A stretch of DNA of 30,241 bases from UBA10449 sp005883585 (lineage in GTDB: Bacteria; Chloroflexota; Dormibacteria; Dormibacterales; Dormibacteraceae): contig VBFD01000013.1 of assembly GCA_005883585.1 (NCBI GenBank), positions 1-30,241 on the forward strand, in the 5' to 3' direction. Of this stretch, positions 1 to 7,119 are shown piece after piece (position 1 is the first letter of the stretch; each line of letters begins with the position of its first letter). The notes beneath the pieces were generated by a model. That model was not told where the DNA came from, did not search any database, and saw only the letters and a list, made by a program, of their open reading frames with translations. Position numbers and translations under genes: made by a program.

Positions 1-4
1 ACAA

Positions 5-1411
5 GTGATCCGAAGAACCAGGATCGTTTGCACGATCGGCCCTTCGAGCTCGTCGCCCGCCATCCTGCGCACGATGGTGCAGTCGGGCATGGACGTCGCG
101 CGCCTGAACTTCTCCCACGGCGACCACCCCACGCATCGCCAGGCCGCGGAGGACGTCCGCGCGGCGGCTGAGGCGGTGGGCCGGCCGGTCGCGCTCCTGG
201 GCGACCTGCAGGGACCGAAGATTCGCACCGGTCCTCTCGACACGGCATTCATGCGCCTCGCGCGTGGACGCCGCGTGGTGCTCGTGGGCGGGCCGCGCGG
301 CGCCGCCGACGAGATCGAGGTCAGCCACCCGGAGCTGGTCGATGCGCTTCGCGTCGGTGACCGGGTGCTCATCGACGACGGCCGTATCGAGCTCGCGGTC
401 CGCGCCACGTCGAAGGGACGAGCTGAATGCACGGTCATACGCGGTGGCCTTCTTGGCGAGCGCAAGGGGGTCAGTGTGCCCGGGCGCCCGCTGCCATTGC
501 CGGCGCTGACAGAGAAAGACCTGGTCGATCTGAAGTTCGCGGTCGAGCTCGGCGTCGACTACATCGCACTGTCTTTCGTGCGCCAGGCCGAGGATCTGTT
601 GCTTTGCCAGAAACACCTCACGGGGCTCGGCTGCAGCACACCTGTGATCGCCAAGCTCGAGAAGCTCGAGGCGATCCGCAACCTCGGCAAGATCCTCGAG
701 GTCGCCGATGCCGTGATGGTGGCGCGCGGCGACCTCGGCGTGGAGCTGAAGCTCGGCGAGCTGCCCGCGGTCCAAAAGGAGGTCATCGACCGCGCCAATC
801 GCGCCGGCGTGCCGGTCATCACCGCCACCGAGATGCTCGAGTCTATGGTGACGTCGAACCGTCCGACGCGCGCCGAGACCTCGGACGTCGCCAACGCGAT
901 CTGGGACGGCACCGACGCCGTGATGCTGTCGCAGGAAACTTCGGTGGGTGCCCATCCGGTGGAGGCGCTTCGCGCGATGGCGCGCATCTGCTTGTCGACG
1001 CAGCGTCATCCTTCGTTCGGGCGCGAGCGGCAGATGTGGCGCGAGCCCGGGGAGGTCGGGAGCGCCATCGCGCATGCGGCCGCGACCACCGCTGACGAGC
1101 TGGGCGCGCGGGTGATCATCGCCTTCACCGAGTCCGGCACCACGGCCTTGCGATGCAGCAAGGCCAGGCCCAGGGTGCCGGTCGTCGCTGCCAGTCCGCA
1201 TGAGGACGTCCTCCGCAAGACCGCGCTGTATGCCGGCGTCATTCCGCTTCTTGTCAGCCCGGGTCGGGACACCGACCAGATGGTCTCCAATGCGACCGAG
1301 GCGGCGGCGCGGAGTGGGCTTGTGCGGTCGGGCGACCGGGTCGTGGTGGTGGCCGGCGTGCCGGTGGGGCGACCCGGCCAGACGAACCTACTGAAGGTCG
1401 AGATAGTCTGA
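5..1411 (+). CDS. pyk: Pyruvate kinase
   Basis: Pyruvate kinase transfers phosphate from phosphoenolpyruvate to ADP, the last step of glycolysis, in the cytoplasm. The 468-aa length is normal for the family. Visible motifs are VARLNFSHG (31-39), GDLQGPKIR (66-74), the active-site stretch VIAKLEKLEA with catalytic Lys218 (214-223), the metal-binding MVARGDLGVE (238-247) and TATEMLESM (273-281). The small B domain lies at about 70-165, and the C-terminal regulatory domain starts near 335. The GTG at base 5 gives the usual N-terminus (IRRTRIVCTIGPS), but only four bases precede it, so an upstream start cannot be excluded. The usual LSGET motif reads LSQET here (309-312 region), a minor oddity. 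Function is certain; the exact start is less so. Confidence 0.96.
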   Translation: MIRRTRIVCTIGPSSSSPAILRTMVQSGMDVARLNFSHGDHPTHRQAAEDVRAAAEAVGRPVALLGDLQGPKIRTGPLDTAFMRLARGRRVVLVGGPRGAADEIEVSHPELVDALRVGDRVLIDDGRIELAVRATSKGRAECTVIRGGLLGERKGVSVPGRPLPLPALTEKDLVDLKFAVELGVDYIALSFVRQAEDLLLCQKHLTGLGCSTPVIAKLEKLEAIRNLGKILEVADAVMVARGDLGVELKLGELPAVQKEVIDRANRAGVPVITATEMLESMVTSNRPTRAETSDVANAIWDGTDAVMLSQETSVGAHPVEALRAMARICLSTQRHPSFGRERQMWREPGEVGSAIAHAAATTADELGARVIIAFTESGTTALRCSKARPRVPVVAASPHEDVLRKTALYAGVIPLLVSPGRDTDQMVSNATEAAARSGLVRSGDRVVVVAGVPVGRPGQTNLLKVEIV

Positions 1412-1427
1412 AGCGGCCAGTTCGTTA

Positions 1428-1447
1428 GCCAGGCTGTTTGGCCTGGC
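1428..1447. other. Inverted repeat after pyk
   Basis: GCCAGGC (1428-1434) and GCCTGGC (1441-1447) form a perfect 7-bp stem with a 6-nt loop, 17 bases after the pyk stop. No T-run follows, so it is not a standard intrinsic terminator. It overlaps the expected -35 area of the next gene and could be a 3'-end structure for pyk mRNA or an operator. Confidence 0.4.
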
Positions 1448-1455
1448 GCCGAGAC

Positions 1456-1461
1456 TAGAGT
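1456..1461 (+). promoter_or_regulatory. Putative -10 box, leaderless start
   Basis: TAGAGT lies 8 nt before the ATG at 1470. It fits the TAnnnT -10 pattern seen before several starts here, which would place transcription start at or next to the start codon. No Shine-Dalgarno sequence is present and no clear -35 was found. Confidence 0.4.
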
Positions 1462-1469
1462 TGTCCGGA

Positions 1470-2102
1470 ATGACGCCTGACACACATGGCCTGCTGGGCC
1501 GCATCCTGCGTGCCAACGACGACGCCTCGCGCCGGTTCGGCGAGAACACAGCCGAGGTCGACGCTTTCATCCACTCGTGCGCCCAGCTGACGCCATGGCA
1601 GTGGCGGCAGGTGCTCACCGCGCGCCGGCTCGTGTCGACCGTGACCAAGGAAGACGCCGTGGAGGCGACCGAATCGCTGAAGGCCGTCCAGGCCGCCATT
1701 CGCAGCACCGACGGCCGGCTGTCCGAGCCGATGGCGAAGGCCGGCGAGTCGCTGTTCGAAGCGCTGGACAAACGAAGCGACGACAAGGTCGCGACCGCGT
1801 GGCAGGCCCTCTCGGCGCTGGTTCTGCGCCAGCACCTTTCGCCGTTGAAGTTCGGAGCCCATTACGCGCCCTTCATCACCCTGATCCCGGTTGCCGGTTT
1901 TGACGCGCTCGACCCGACCACGATGCGATTCCTCACCGCCGTGCAGGCGCTGACGCGAGACAAATGCGAGCTGCTCGCGCGGCGCTGGCGGCTGGATGCC
2001 GAGTCGTCGCAGGGTCCTGGGGGCGAAGGCCGAGCTGAGGACGGAGCAGATCGCGGTCCTTTGGGCGCCCCTCGAGCCGGCGATCCCTCTGGCCACCGTT
2101 GA
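1470..2102 (+). CDS. Hypothetical protein, first copy of a duplicated domain (frameshifted)
   Basis: I do not recognise this family. The ATG at 1470 is preferred over the TTG at 1461 because a -10-like box sits 8 nt upstream. Residues up to about RRWRLDAESS are a real domain: motifs LTPWQW, RSDDKVATAWQALSALVLRQHL and KFGAHYAPF recur almost unchanged in the next frame as LTPIQW, RSDDEAVAAWQAASALVRRQHL and KFAASYAPF. The last ~33 residues (QGPGGEGRAEDG onward) look like out-of-frame translation. The expected domain ending (VLWAPLEPAIPLA) is encoded one base over in the overlapping downstream frame. Most likely this is the 5' part of one ~579-aa gene broken by a single-base indel. No signal peptide or membrane segment is seen; the domain is soluble and alpha-helical in character. 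Confidence 0.6.
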   Translation: MTPDTHGLLGRILRANDDASRRFGENTAEVDAFIHSCAQLTPWQWRQVLTARRLVSTVTKEDAVEATESLKAVQAAIRSTDGRLSEPMAKAGESLFEALDKRSDDKVATAWQALSALVLRQHLSPLKFGAHYAPFITLIPVAGFDALDPTTMRFLTAVQALTRDKCELLARRWRLDAESSQGPGGEGRAEDGADRGPLGAPRAGDPSGHR

Positions 2103-3210
2103 GGAGCAGGTGCCCAAACCCGTGCGCGCCCGAGTGCGCGCGGCGGTGGCGCGCGCCGCCGCAGCCATCACGAACCCTCCGGCGCCGGCAGCGGCAGCAG
2201 TCACGGTACGCGCCCCGGCAAAACGCCCGGCAACCAAAGCGCCGGCACCTTACGGGCCCAACAACGCCGAGGTGGCGACGTTCATAAAAGGTGTCGTGGA
2301 GCTCACGCCGATCCAGTGGCTCCGGGTCCTCGACCGCCGCCAGCTGGTCGCCAGCGTGACGCGCCAAACCGGTGCGGAACCCGCGGGCGTGGTGCGCTCC
2401 CTTCTGGCGGCGATCAAGGGCACGAGGGACCTTGACACGTTCACGCGCTGCCGCAGCTTCGCTGCCGTCGAGCGCGCCGCCGTGACGGTAGCCGCGAAGG
2501 CGGATTTGACTTACGACGAGTCGATGCGCGGCTACGGAGCGTTCGGGGAGATCGTTCAGCTCGACTACGTCGACGTCGATGCCTTTCCCAAGCTGGTCGC
2601 GGCGCTCAACACCGGCGACTGGGTCAAGGTCGCCGGGTCGATCCCGGCCGTCAACCAGGACGTTGTCGCTCCGCTGGTCAATGCCGGCGCTGCGATGCTC
2701 GACTTCCTCGAGGCCCGCTCGGACGATGAGGCCGTAGCCGCCTGGCAGGCCGCCTCCGCGCTGGTGCGGCGGCAGCACCTCGCGCCGATCAAGTTCGCGG
2801 CCTCGTACGCGCCGTTCGCGTCGGCGATCCCGGTCACGAATCCGAGGTCGTTGGGGGCTCCGGTGCTTCGCTATATCAGCGCCATCGGCCGGCTGAGCGC
2901 AAACCAGTGCGCGCTGCTCGCAAAGCCGTGGCAGATGGCTGATGACCTCTCGAGCGTCTTGTCCAGGGCGGCGGCCGACGGCGGCTCGCGGACCGCGGAA
3001 GAGGCTGCCGCGCTCGCCGCGGTCGTGACCGTGCCGATGCGCGTGAGTGGAAGCGAGGGCTGGGCGGCCGCGAAGACTGCGGCGTTCGGGGGTCGAGTGA
3101 TCGGTGTGCGGTCGCGGCTCAGCCTGGAGCAGCTGGAGGTGCTGTGGCGACCCATTCAGCCGGCCATCCCACTGGCCTCGCTGGGCGCGATCACCAAGCC
3201 GCGTCGCTAG
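1996..3210 (+). CDS. Hypothetical protein, second copy of the duplicated domain (continuation of frameshifted gene)
   Basis: This 404-aa frame overlaps the previous one by 107 bases. Its first ~35 residues (RRVLGAKAELRTEQIAVLW, then APLEPAIPLA) are the missing C-terminal end of domain copy 1. They match the end of this same protein (RVIGVRSRLSLEQLEVLW, then RPIQPAIPLA). An Ala/Pro-rich linker follows (about residues 40-85), then a complete second domain copy (about 90-400). The ATG at 1996 is therefore probably not a true start, and the native product is the fusion of both frames. Function is unknown, and no catalytic motif is obvious. It lies between pyk and an LmbE-type deacetylase, which has its own promoter-like box, so context says little about its role. 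Confidence 0.6.
   Translation: MPSRRRVLGAKAELRTEQIAVLWAPLEPAIPLATVEEQVPKPVRARVRAAVARAAAAITNPPAPAAAAVTVRAPAKRPATKAPAPYGPNNAEVATFIKGVVELTPIQWLRVLDRRQLVASVTRQTGAEPAGVVRSLLAAIKGTRDLDTFTRCRSFAAVERAAVTVAAKADLTYDESMRGYGAFGEIVQLDYVDVDAFPKLVAALNTGDWVKVAGSIPAVNQDVVAPLVNAGAAMLDFLEARSDDEAVAAWQAASALVRRQHLAPIKFAASYAPFASAIPVTNPRSLGAPVLRYISAIGRLSANQCALLAKPWQMADDLSSVLSRAAADGGSRTAEEAAALAAVVTVPMRVSGSEGWAAAKTAAFGGRVIGVRSRLSLEQLEVLWRPIQPAIPLASLGAITKPRR
2019..2023 (+). other. Probable single-base frameshift site (G5 run)
   Basis: Removing one G from this GGGGG run joins the frame starting at 1470 to the frame ending at 3210. Continuity of the repeated domain is restored (…AESSQGPG then AKAELRTEQ…). The run is the nearest homopolymer to the point where homology switches frame. 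The cause may be a sequencing or assembly error, a real inactivating indel, or recoding. Confidence 0.5.
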
Positions 3211-3216
3211 ATTCCG

Positions 3217-3222
3217 TAATCT
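3217..3222 (+). promoter_or_regulatory. Putative -10 box, leaderless start
   Basis: TAATCT lies 7 nt before the GTG at 3230, in the TAnnnT arrangement expected for a leaderless transcript. No Shine-Dalgarno sequence is present. It lies in the 19-nt gap after the preceding gene. Confidence 0.45.
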
Positions 3223-3229
3223 GAACCTC

Positions 3230-3991
3230 GTGGCTAAGAAGAAGAAAGTCGCGAGAAGGCGCGGCGCCATCAGCAACGGCAAGGGTCCCAAGTTCGACCG
3301 CGTCCTCGTCGTTTCCGCGCATCCAGACGATCCCGAGTTCGGGGCGGGCGGCTCGGTGGCGACACTGGCGAAGGGCGGCGCGAAGGTGACCTACGTCATC
3401 GTCACCGACGGCTCGCAGGGCGGCGAGGACCCGAAGCAGAAAGACTCCGAGCTCACCGCGATCAGGCAGAAGGAGCAGCGCGCGGCGGCGAAGGTCCTTG
3501 GTGTAAATACGGTCGAGTTCCTCGGCTACAAGGACGGCCACCTGTCACCAGACCTGAAGCTGCGTCGCGACATTGTCCGCATGATCCGCAAGCACAAGCC
3601 CGACCTCGTCATCACGCATCTGCCTGGACGCGTCCTCGACGCGCCGATGGGCGGGTCGCATCCCGACCACCTGGCGGTCGGCGAGGCCACGCTCGCGGCG
3701 GTCTACCCGGACTCGCGCAACCCACGCGCCTTCAGGGGCCTCCTCAAAGAAGGACTGGAGCCCCACGTGGTCAAGGAAGTCTGGATCCCGTACTGGACCA
3801 AGGGCGATTACTACGTCGATATCAGCAAGACGCTCGACCAGAAAATCGCGGCGCTGCACAAGCATCAGAGCCAGGTTGCCAAGCCCGGGAACGAGTGGGA
3901 CATCGACAAGTGGATCCGCAAGCGGCATCGCGACATCGGCAAGAAGGCCGGCTACCGCTACGCCGAATCCTTCAAGAAAATCAGCGTCTAG
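3230..3991 (+). CDS. LmbE/PIG-L family zinc-dependent deacetylase
   Basis: This 253-aa protein belongs to the LmbE-like/PIG-L N-deacetylase family, which removes acetyl groups from N-acetylglucosamine-type substrates; MshB and BshB of mycothiol and bacillithiol synthesis are members. The hallmark AHPDD is at residues 30-34, and HPDH at 144-147. Zinc ligands by family analogy are His31, Asp34 and His147, and Asp33 is the likely general base. A basic N-terminal tail (AKKKKVARRR) precedes the domain. The GTG at 3230 is chosen because it starts just before the domain and has a -10-like box 7 nt upstream. The stop overlaps the convergent SGNH hydrolase by 11 bases. The actual substrate cannot be told from sequence; a thiol-cofactor or glycan role is possible. 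Confidence 0.88.
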   Translation: MAKKKKVARRRGAISNGKGPKFDRVLVVSAHPDDPEFGAGGSVATLAKGGAKVTYVIVTDGSQGGEDPKQKDSELTAIRQKEQRAAAKVLGVNTVEFLGYKDGHLSPDLKLRRDIVRMIRKHKPDLVITHLPGRVLDAPMGGSHPDHLAVGEATLAAVYPDSRNPRAFRGLLKEGLEPHVVKEVWIPYWTKGDYYVDISKTLDQKIAALHKHQSQVAKPGNEWDIDKWIRKRHRDIGKKAGYRYAESFKKISV

Positions 3992-4610
3992 CGATCACCG
4001 ACGTCCAGGATTCCTTGACCGCGGCCCAGATGACCTCGGCCCACGCCTGGTACTGCACGTCGCCCGGGTGCAGGTCGTCGGCCGCGAGCCAGCCCGGTGA
4101 GCCGAGGCGATAGGTGCTGACACCCGTGATGTCCACCCAGGTGAAGCCGCGTTCGAGGGCCTCCTTCCTGGCGATGGTGTTGAAGTCGTTGGTGACGGCT
4201 TTGATCAGCCGCGGTTCGCCGTACTGTGCGGCGGCCGGCACGACGGACCAGTTGGGGATCGAGATGGAGGCCACACACTCGGCGGCCAGGTGCATCGCGG
4301 CGATGCGGTCGTAGATCGTCACCAGGGCGGCCCTGTACTCCTCGGCGGAGCGGTTCTGGACGAGGTCGTTGACCCCGATCAACACAGTCACCACGTCGGG
4401 CTGCAGGCCGTTGACCCGGTCCAGCTCCTTGGCGATCAAGTCGAGGGTGGTGAACCCGTTGACGGCGGGGTTCGTGAGCTGGACCTCCGTGCGCGTGGCC
4501 CCCGCCAGCAGCCGCGACAGGACCGACGGAAAGTTATGCGACTCATCCGACGCACCAGTGCCGATGGTGTACGAGTCGCCAAGCGCCAAATATCGTATCG
4601 GCGTATTCAC
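3981..4610 (-). CDS. SGNH/GDSL-type hydrolase (lipase/esterase)
   Basis: This SGNH-fold ester hydrolase has block I LALGDSYTIG with nucleophile Ser13, block II with Gly52 (NPAVNG), block III IGVNDLV with Asn81, and block V DDLHPG with Asp178 and His181. The catalytic set is thus complete. The GTG at 4610 gives 209 aa beginning just before block I; an in-frame TTG at 4634 would add 8 residues. No clear signal peptide is present, so it is probably cytoplasmic. It follows the isocitrate dehydrogenase-like gene on the same strand with a gap of about 50 bases and is probably co-transcribed. Substrate is unknown; arylesterase, lysophospholipase or carbohydrate esterase activity would all fit this family. 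Confidence 0.85.
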   Translation of the reverse strand: MNTPIRYLALGDSYTIGTGASDESHNFPSVLSRLLAGATRTEVQLTNPAVNGFTTLDLIAKELDRVNGLQPDVVTVLIGVNDLVQNRSAEEYRAALVTIYDRIAAMHLAAECVASISIPNWSVVPAAAQYGEPRLIKAVTNDFNTIARKEALERGFTWVDITGVSTYRLGSPGWLAADDLHPGDVQYQAWAEVIWAAVKESWTSVIARR

Positions 4611-4634
4611 GCCTATCCCTAACCTCTCGTCCAA

Positions 4635-4656
4635 CCCTGTCCCACGGGGACCAGGG
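4635..4656 (-). other. Intergenic hairpin between the IDH-like and hydrolase genes
   Basis: On the minus strand CCCTG-G-TCCC and GGGACAGGG pair over 9 bp with one bulged G. It lies between the dehydrogenase stop and the hydrolase start. No T-run follows, so full termination is unlikely; it may be an mRNA processing or stability element. Confidence 0.3.
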
Positions 4657-4659
4657 AAC

Positions 4660-5745
4660 CTACCTCTCTATGTCTGCTAACGCGCTCCAGACTTCAATCT
4701 TGGTACGGACGCGGCGGATCACCTCGTCCGTGAACTCGCTGGTGGTCGCCTGCCCGCCGAGGTCGGCCGTCCGGATGCCGTCGGAGACCGTCTCGAGGGC
4801 CGCCTCGTAGACCGATCGTGAAGCTCGGCGAGGCTGCTCGCCTTTCATGTAGCCGAGCAGGGAGGCCACGGCCAGGATCATCGCCATCGGGTTGGCGACG
4901 TTCTTGCCTTCGAGCGACGGGGCGGTGCCGTGGGGCGCTTCAGTCATCGCCACCGAGACATCGCCCGCGCCGTTGAACGCAAGCAGCACCGACTCAGCCC
5001 CGGCGATGGTGCCGAACATCTGCATGACGAGGTCGGAGAGGGTGTCGCCGTCCCGGTTGAGCGCCGGGATGACGAGCGACTCGCCGGTGGTCGCGAGCAG
5101 GAGCGCGTAGGTGGCATCGATCAGCTGTGGCTCGTAGCGCACGTCGGGATGGCGCTGCGCGGCGGCGTCGAGCTCTTCCTTGAACATTCCCTCGTACACG
5201 GGGCTGACCGTGTACTTGGGACCTCCGAACACCTTGGCCTCGATGCGCTTCGCGTGCGTGAAGGCGTACTCGGCCACGATCCGGCTGGTGCGCCGGCTGA
5301 TCTTCTCGGTCCTGTACGCCCATTCGTCCAGGTCGTGGCCCTCGCGCCACTCCTTCGCGCCGTAGGCGTCATCGACCGCCATGCGGATGACCGAGATCGG
5401 CGCATGGACGCCGGCCAGCGGCCTCACCCCGGGAATCCGCCGCCCGGTACGGACGATGACACGGCCATCGATCTGCTTGCGCAGGATCGCGTTGGGGCTG
5501 CCGACGTCTCCTGCCCCTTCGGGCGTGATCGTCGCGGCCTTCAGCCCGTAGCCGCATTCACGTAGTGCGGCGGCCGCGTCGAGGACGACCTGGTTGCGAG
5601 TCTCGCGGCGTCGCTGGAGCGAGAGGTCGAAGTCGCGGCGTTCGACCTGGAATCCGATGACGTCCGGCTTCAGGACCCGGACCGCCTCCTTCAGCAGCTC
5701 CTCGCCGGTCTGGTCACCGTGGAGCACGGCGATGGTGGCGGGCAT
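4660..5745 (-). CDS. Isocitrate/isopropylmalate dehydrogenase family protein, isocitrate dehydrogenase-like
   Basis: This is a 361-aa beta-decarboxylating dehydrogenase. The isocitrate-binding set of E. coli Icd can be matched with correct spacing: Ser83-x-Asn85-x3-Arg89-x9-Arg99 (S113, N115, R119, R129), Arg121 and Tyr128 seven apart (R153, Y160), Lys177 (K230), and Asp234/Asp238 in DGDTLSD (D307, D311), with Asp210 as the probable partner Asp. This favours isocitrate over isopropylmalate as substrate. The coenzyme loop HGTAPSLEG (272-280) lacks the Lys-Tyr pair of NADP-type E. coli Icd, so coenzyme use is uncertain. The N-terminus reads GDQTGEE rather than the common GDGIGPE, marking a divergent subfamily. 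The ATG at 5745 has a TATCAT box 7 nt upstream, suggesting a leaderless transcript. Confidence 0.85.
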   Translation of the reverse strand: MPATIAVLHGDQTGEELLKEAVRVLKPDVIGFQVERRDFDLSLQRRRETRNQVVLDAAAALRECGYGLKAATITPEGAGDVGSPNAILRKQIDGRVIVRTGRRIPGVRPLAGVHAPISVIRMAVDDAYGAKEWREGHDLDEWAYRTEKISRRTSRIVAEYAFTHAKRIEAKVFGGPKYTVSPVYEGMFKEELDAAAQRHPDVRYEPQLIDATYALLLATTGESLVIPALNRDGDTLSDLVMQMFGTIAGAESVLLAFNGAGDVSVAMTEAPHGTAPSLEGKNVANPMAMILAVASLLGYMKGEQPRRASRSVYEAALETVSDGIRTADLGGQATTSEFTDEVIRRVRTKIEVWSALADIER

Positions 5746-5752
5746 GCAGGAG

Positions 5753-5758
5753 ATGATA
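5753..5758 (-). promoter_or_regulatory. Putative -10 box, leaderless start of the IDH-like gene
   Basis: On the minus strand TATCAT ends 7 nt before the ATG at 5745. It is close to the consensus TATAAT and sits where a leaderless transcript would need it. No convincing -35 was found. Confidence 0.5.
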
Positions 5759-5794
5759 TGCGGGGGTCCGTCCGAGGCTCGTTGGCCGCGGCGG

Positions 5795-7072
5795 CTAGTT
5801 GCAGCCGCCCGCCAGCTGGCCTCCGATTTTGCTCATCACGTACACGCCGGAGTTGGGCACGTACAGAATTTGCCCGCTGCCGCCGCCATTGCTGAAGTCC
5901 TGGATCGATGCCGAGAACCAGACGCCGTGGCTGTCGGCGATGGGCGTGCCGTTGACGAAGACTCCATTCTGGGAGCCCATGATCGGCTGGCCGGTGCCCG
6001 GGCCGGTCGCGATCCAGACCTCATTGCCCTGGCCGGTGAAGTAGTTCACGTAAAGGATCGGGTTGCCGTGGCCGTCGAAGCCGCTGATATAAATAGTCGA
6101 TCCCGGGCGCGTGAACCAGTTCGAGTCGATGGCTCCGGTCTTGAGGTCGACCCTGATGATTGTCGTGCTGACTCCCTGGGGCACGGCCGACGTTGCGGTG
6201 CCGTAGGCCGCCCCGGTGGTGACGGCCTGCCAGTAGCCGCTCGCAGTGACCTGGCGCGGAGCCGACGAGAAGGGCAGGACCCACAGCCCGGCGATGTTCG
6301 GGTTGGTCGCGTACACGCCATCGGCGAGAACACCGACGATCGACCACGACTTACCTTCGCCGAGCTCGACCTGGGTGCCCGCAGCGACGTCCTGCACGTA
6401 GATTGAGTTCGGCGACGTGTAGGCGTATTTGCTGCCGTCCGGGCTCACCCATGCGTAAGGCGCCGGCAGCCACTTCTTTTGAGCAACGTCCCACGTCAAG
6501 CCGGGATACCCGTATCCGTACCCTGGGCCTCCCGGGCCCCCGCCGATGGGTTGAGGCGACGAGCCCGGGCTCGGCGACGGCAGCGTCACGCCGCTCTTCG
6601 GGTCGGGTGTGAAGCTGCCGCTGGGGAAGGTGATGAACCCGCCGCTTCCCGGCGGACCGGCGAAGACCGGCAGGGTGCAGCTCAGCTGGATGGGCGGTAT
6701 CACCGGGCCTCCGCCGGCCCCGCTGGCCGGAGGGTAGAACGGCGGGAACGCCGGGCTGGAACCTGGGTAATAGGGTGGGGACGCCGGCGGATAGTAGGGC
6801 GGGGACGCCGGCGGGTTATACGGGGGAGAAGCCGGCGGAGTGTAAGGCGGAGCACTTGGACTGGGCAACACGAAGGGACTTGGACTCGGCGAGCGAAGAG
6901 CCGCGACGGGCTGCGATTTGCAGCGGTTGGCGATCGACTTCAAGCCCATCGCGTTCGCCGGTCCGCAGCCGACCGGGGTCATGGCCACGAGGACGACTCC
7001 GATCACCAGCGCCGTGACCAATGTGACCAGCACACCGGCGGCGACCTGCCTCGACCGAGGAGTCCTCAGCAC
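5795..7072 (-). CDS. Secreted or membrane-anchored proline-rich protein with probable beta-propeller-like C-terminus
   Basis: I do not recognise a named family. Residues about 10-32 form one hydrophobic segment (uncleaved anchor or signal peptide) after a basic N-terminus. Residues 61-116 are a low-complexity Pro/Ser/Tyr region with four near-identical 8-residue units of type SPPYxPPA (74-105). A Gly/Pro/Tyr stretch follows at about 175-192. From about 193 the sequence is rich in short beta-type segments (AYAWVSPDGSKYAYTSP, SIVGVLADGVYATNP), typical of WD40/TolB-like propeller blades. The Pro region probably acts as an extended spacer holding the propeller away from the membrane. The start is GTG at 7072. 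It lies 47 bases after the O-antigen-ligase-like gene on the same strand and is probably in its transcript, suggesting a cell-surface role. Confidence 0.7.
   Translation of the reverse strand: MLRTPRSRQVAAGVLVTLVTALVIGVVLVAMTPVGCGPANAMGLKSIANRCKSQPVAALRSPSPSPFVLPSPSAPPYTPPASPPYNPPASPPYYPPASPPYYPGSSPAFPPFYPPASGAGGGPVIPPIQLSCTLPVFAGPPGSGGFITFPSGSFTPDPKSGVTLPSPSPGSSPQPIGGGPGGPGYGYGYPGLTWDVAQKKWLPAPYAWVSPDGSKYAYTSPNSIYVQDVAAGTQVELGEGKSWSIVGVLADGVYATNPNIAGLWVLPFSSAPRQVTASGYWQAVTTGAAYGTATSAVPQGVSTTIIRVDLKTGAIDSNWFTRPGSTIYISGFDGHGNPILYVNYFTGQGNEVWIATGPGTGQPIMGSQNGVFVNGTPIADSHGVWFSASIQDFSNGGGSGQILYVPNSGVYVMSKIGGQLAGGCN
6758..6853 (-). repeat. Tandem 24-bp repeat encoding SPPYxPPA units
   Basis: Four consecutive 24-nt units encode APPYTPPA, SPPYNPPA, SPPYYPPA and SPPYYPGS, followed by a degenerate fifth unit. 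The repeats are in frame and nearly identical at DNA level, so copy number could vary by slippage. Confidence 0.75.
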
Positions 7073-7119
7073 GCTGCCCGCCGTCCCATGTCAGTCAATC
7101 GCTGGGCCTCAGCTCTTGG

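Noticed and set aside
2019..2023. Phase-variation tract
   Set aside because: Five Gs is too short for the homopolymer tracts that normally switch genes.
2000..2110. Programmed +1 frameshifting between the two halves of the tandem-domain gene
   Set aside because: No known +1 slippery stop context lies at the switch point. A single G indel in the GGGGG run explains the data more simply. Kept only as a possibility in the finding.
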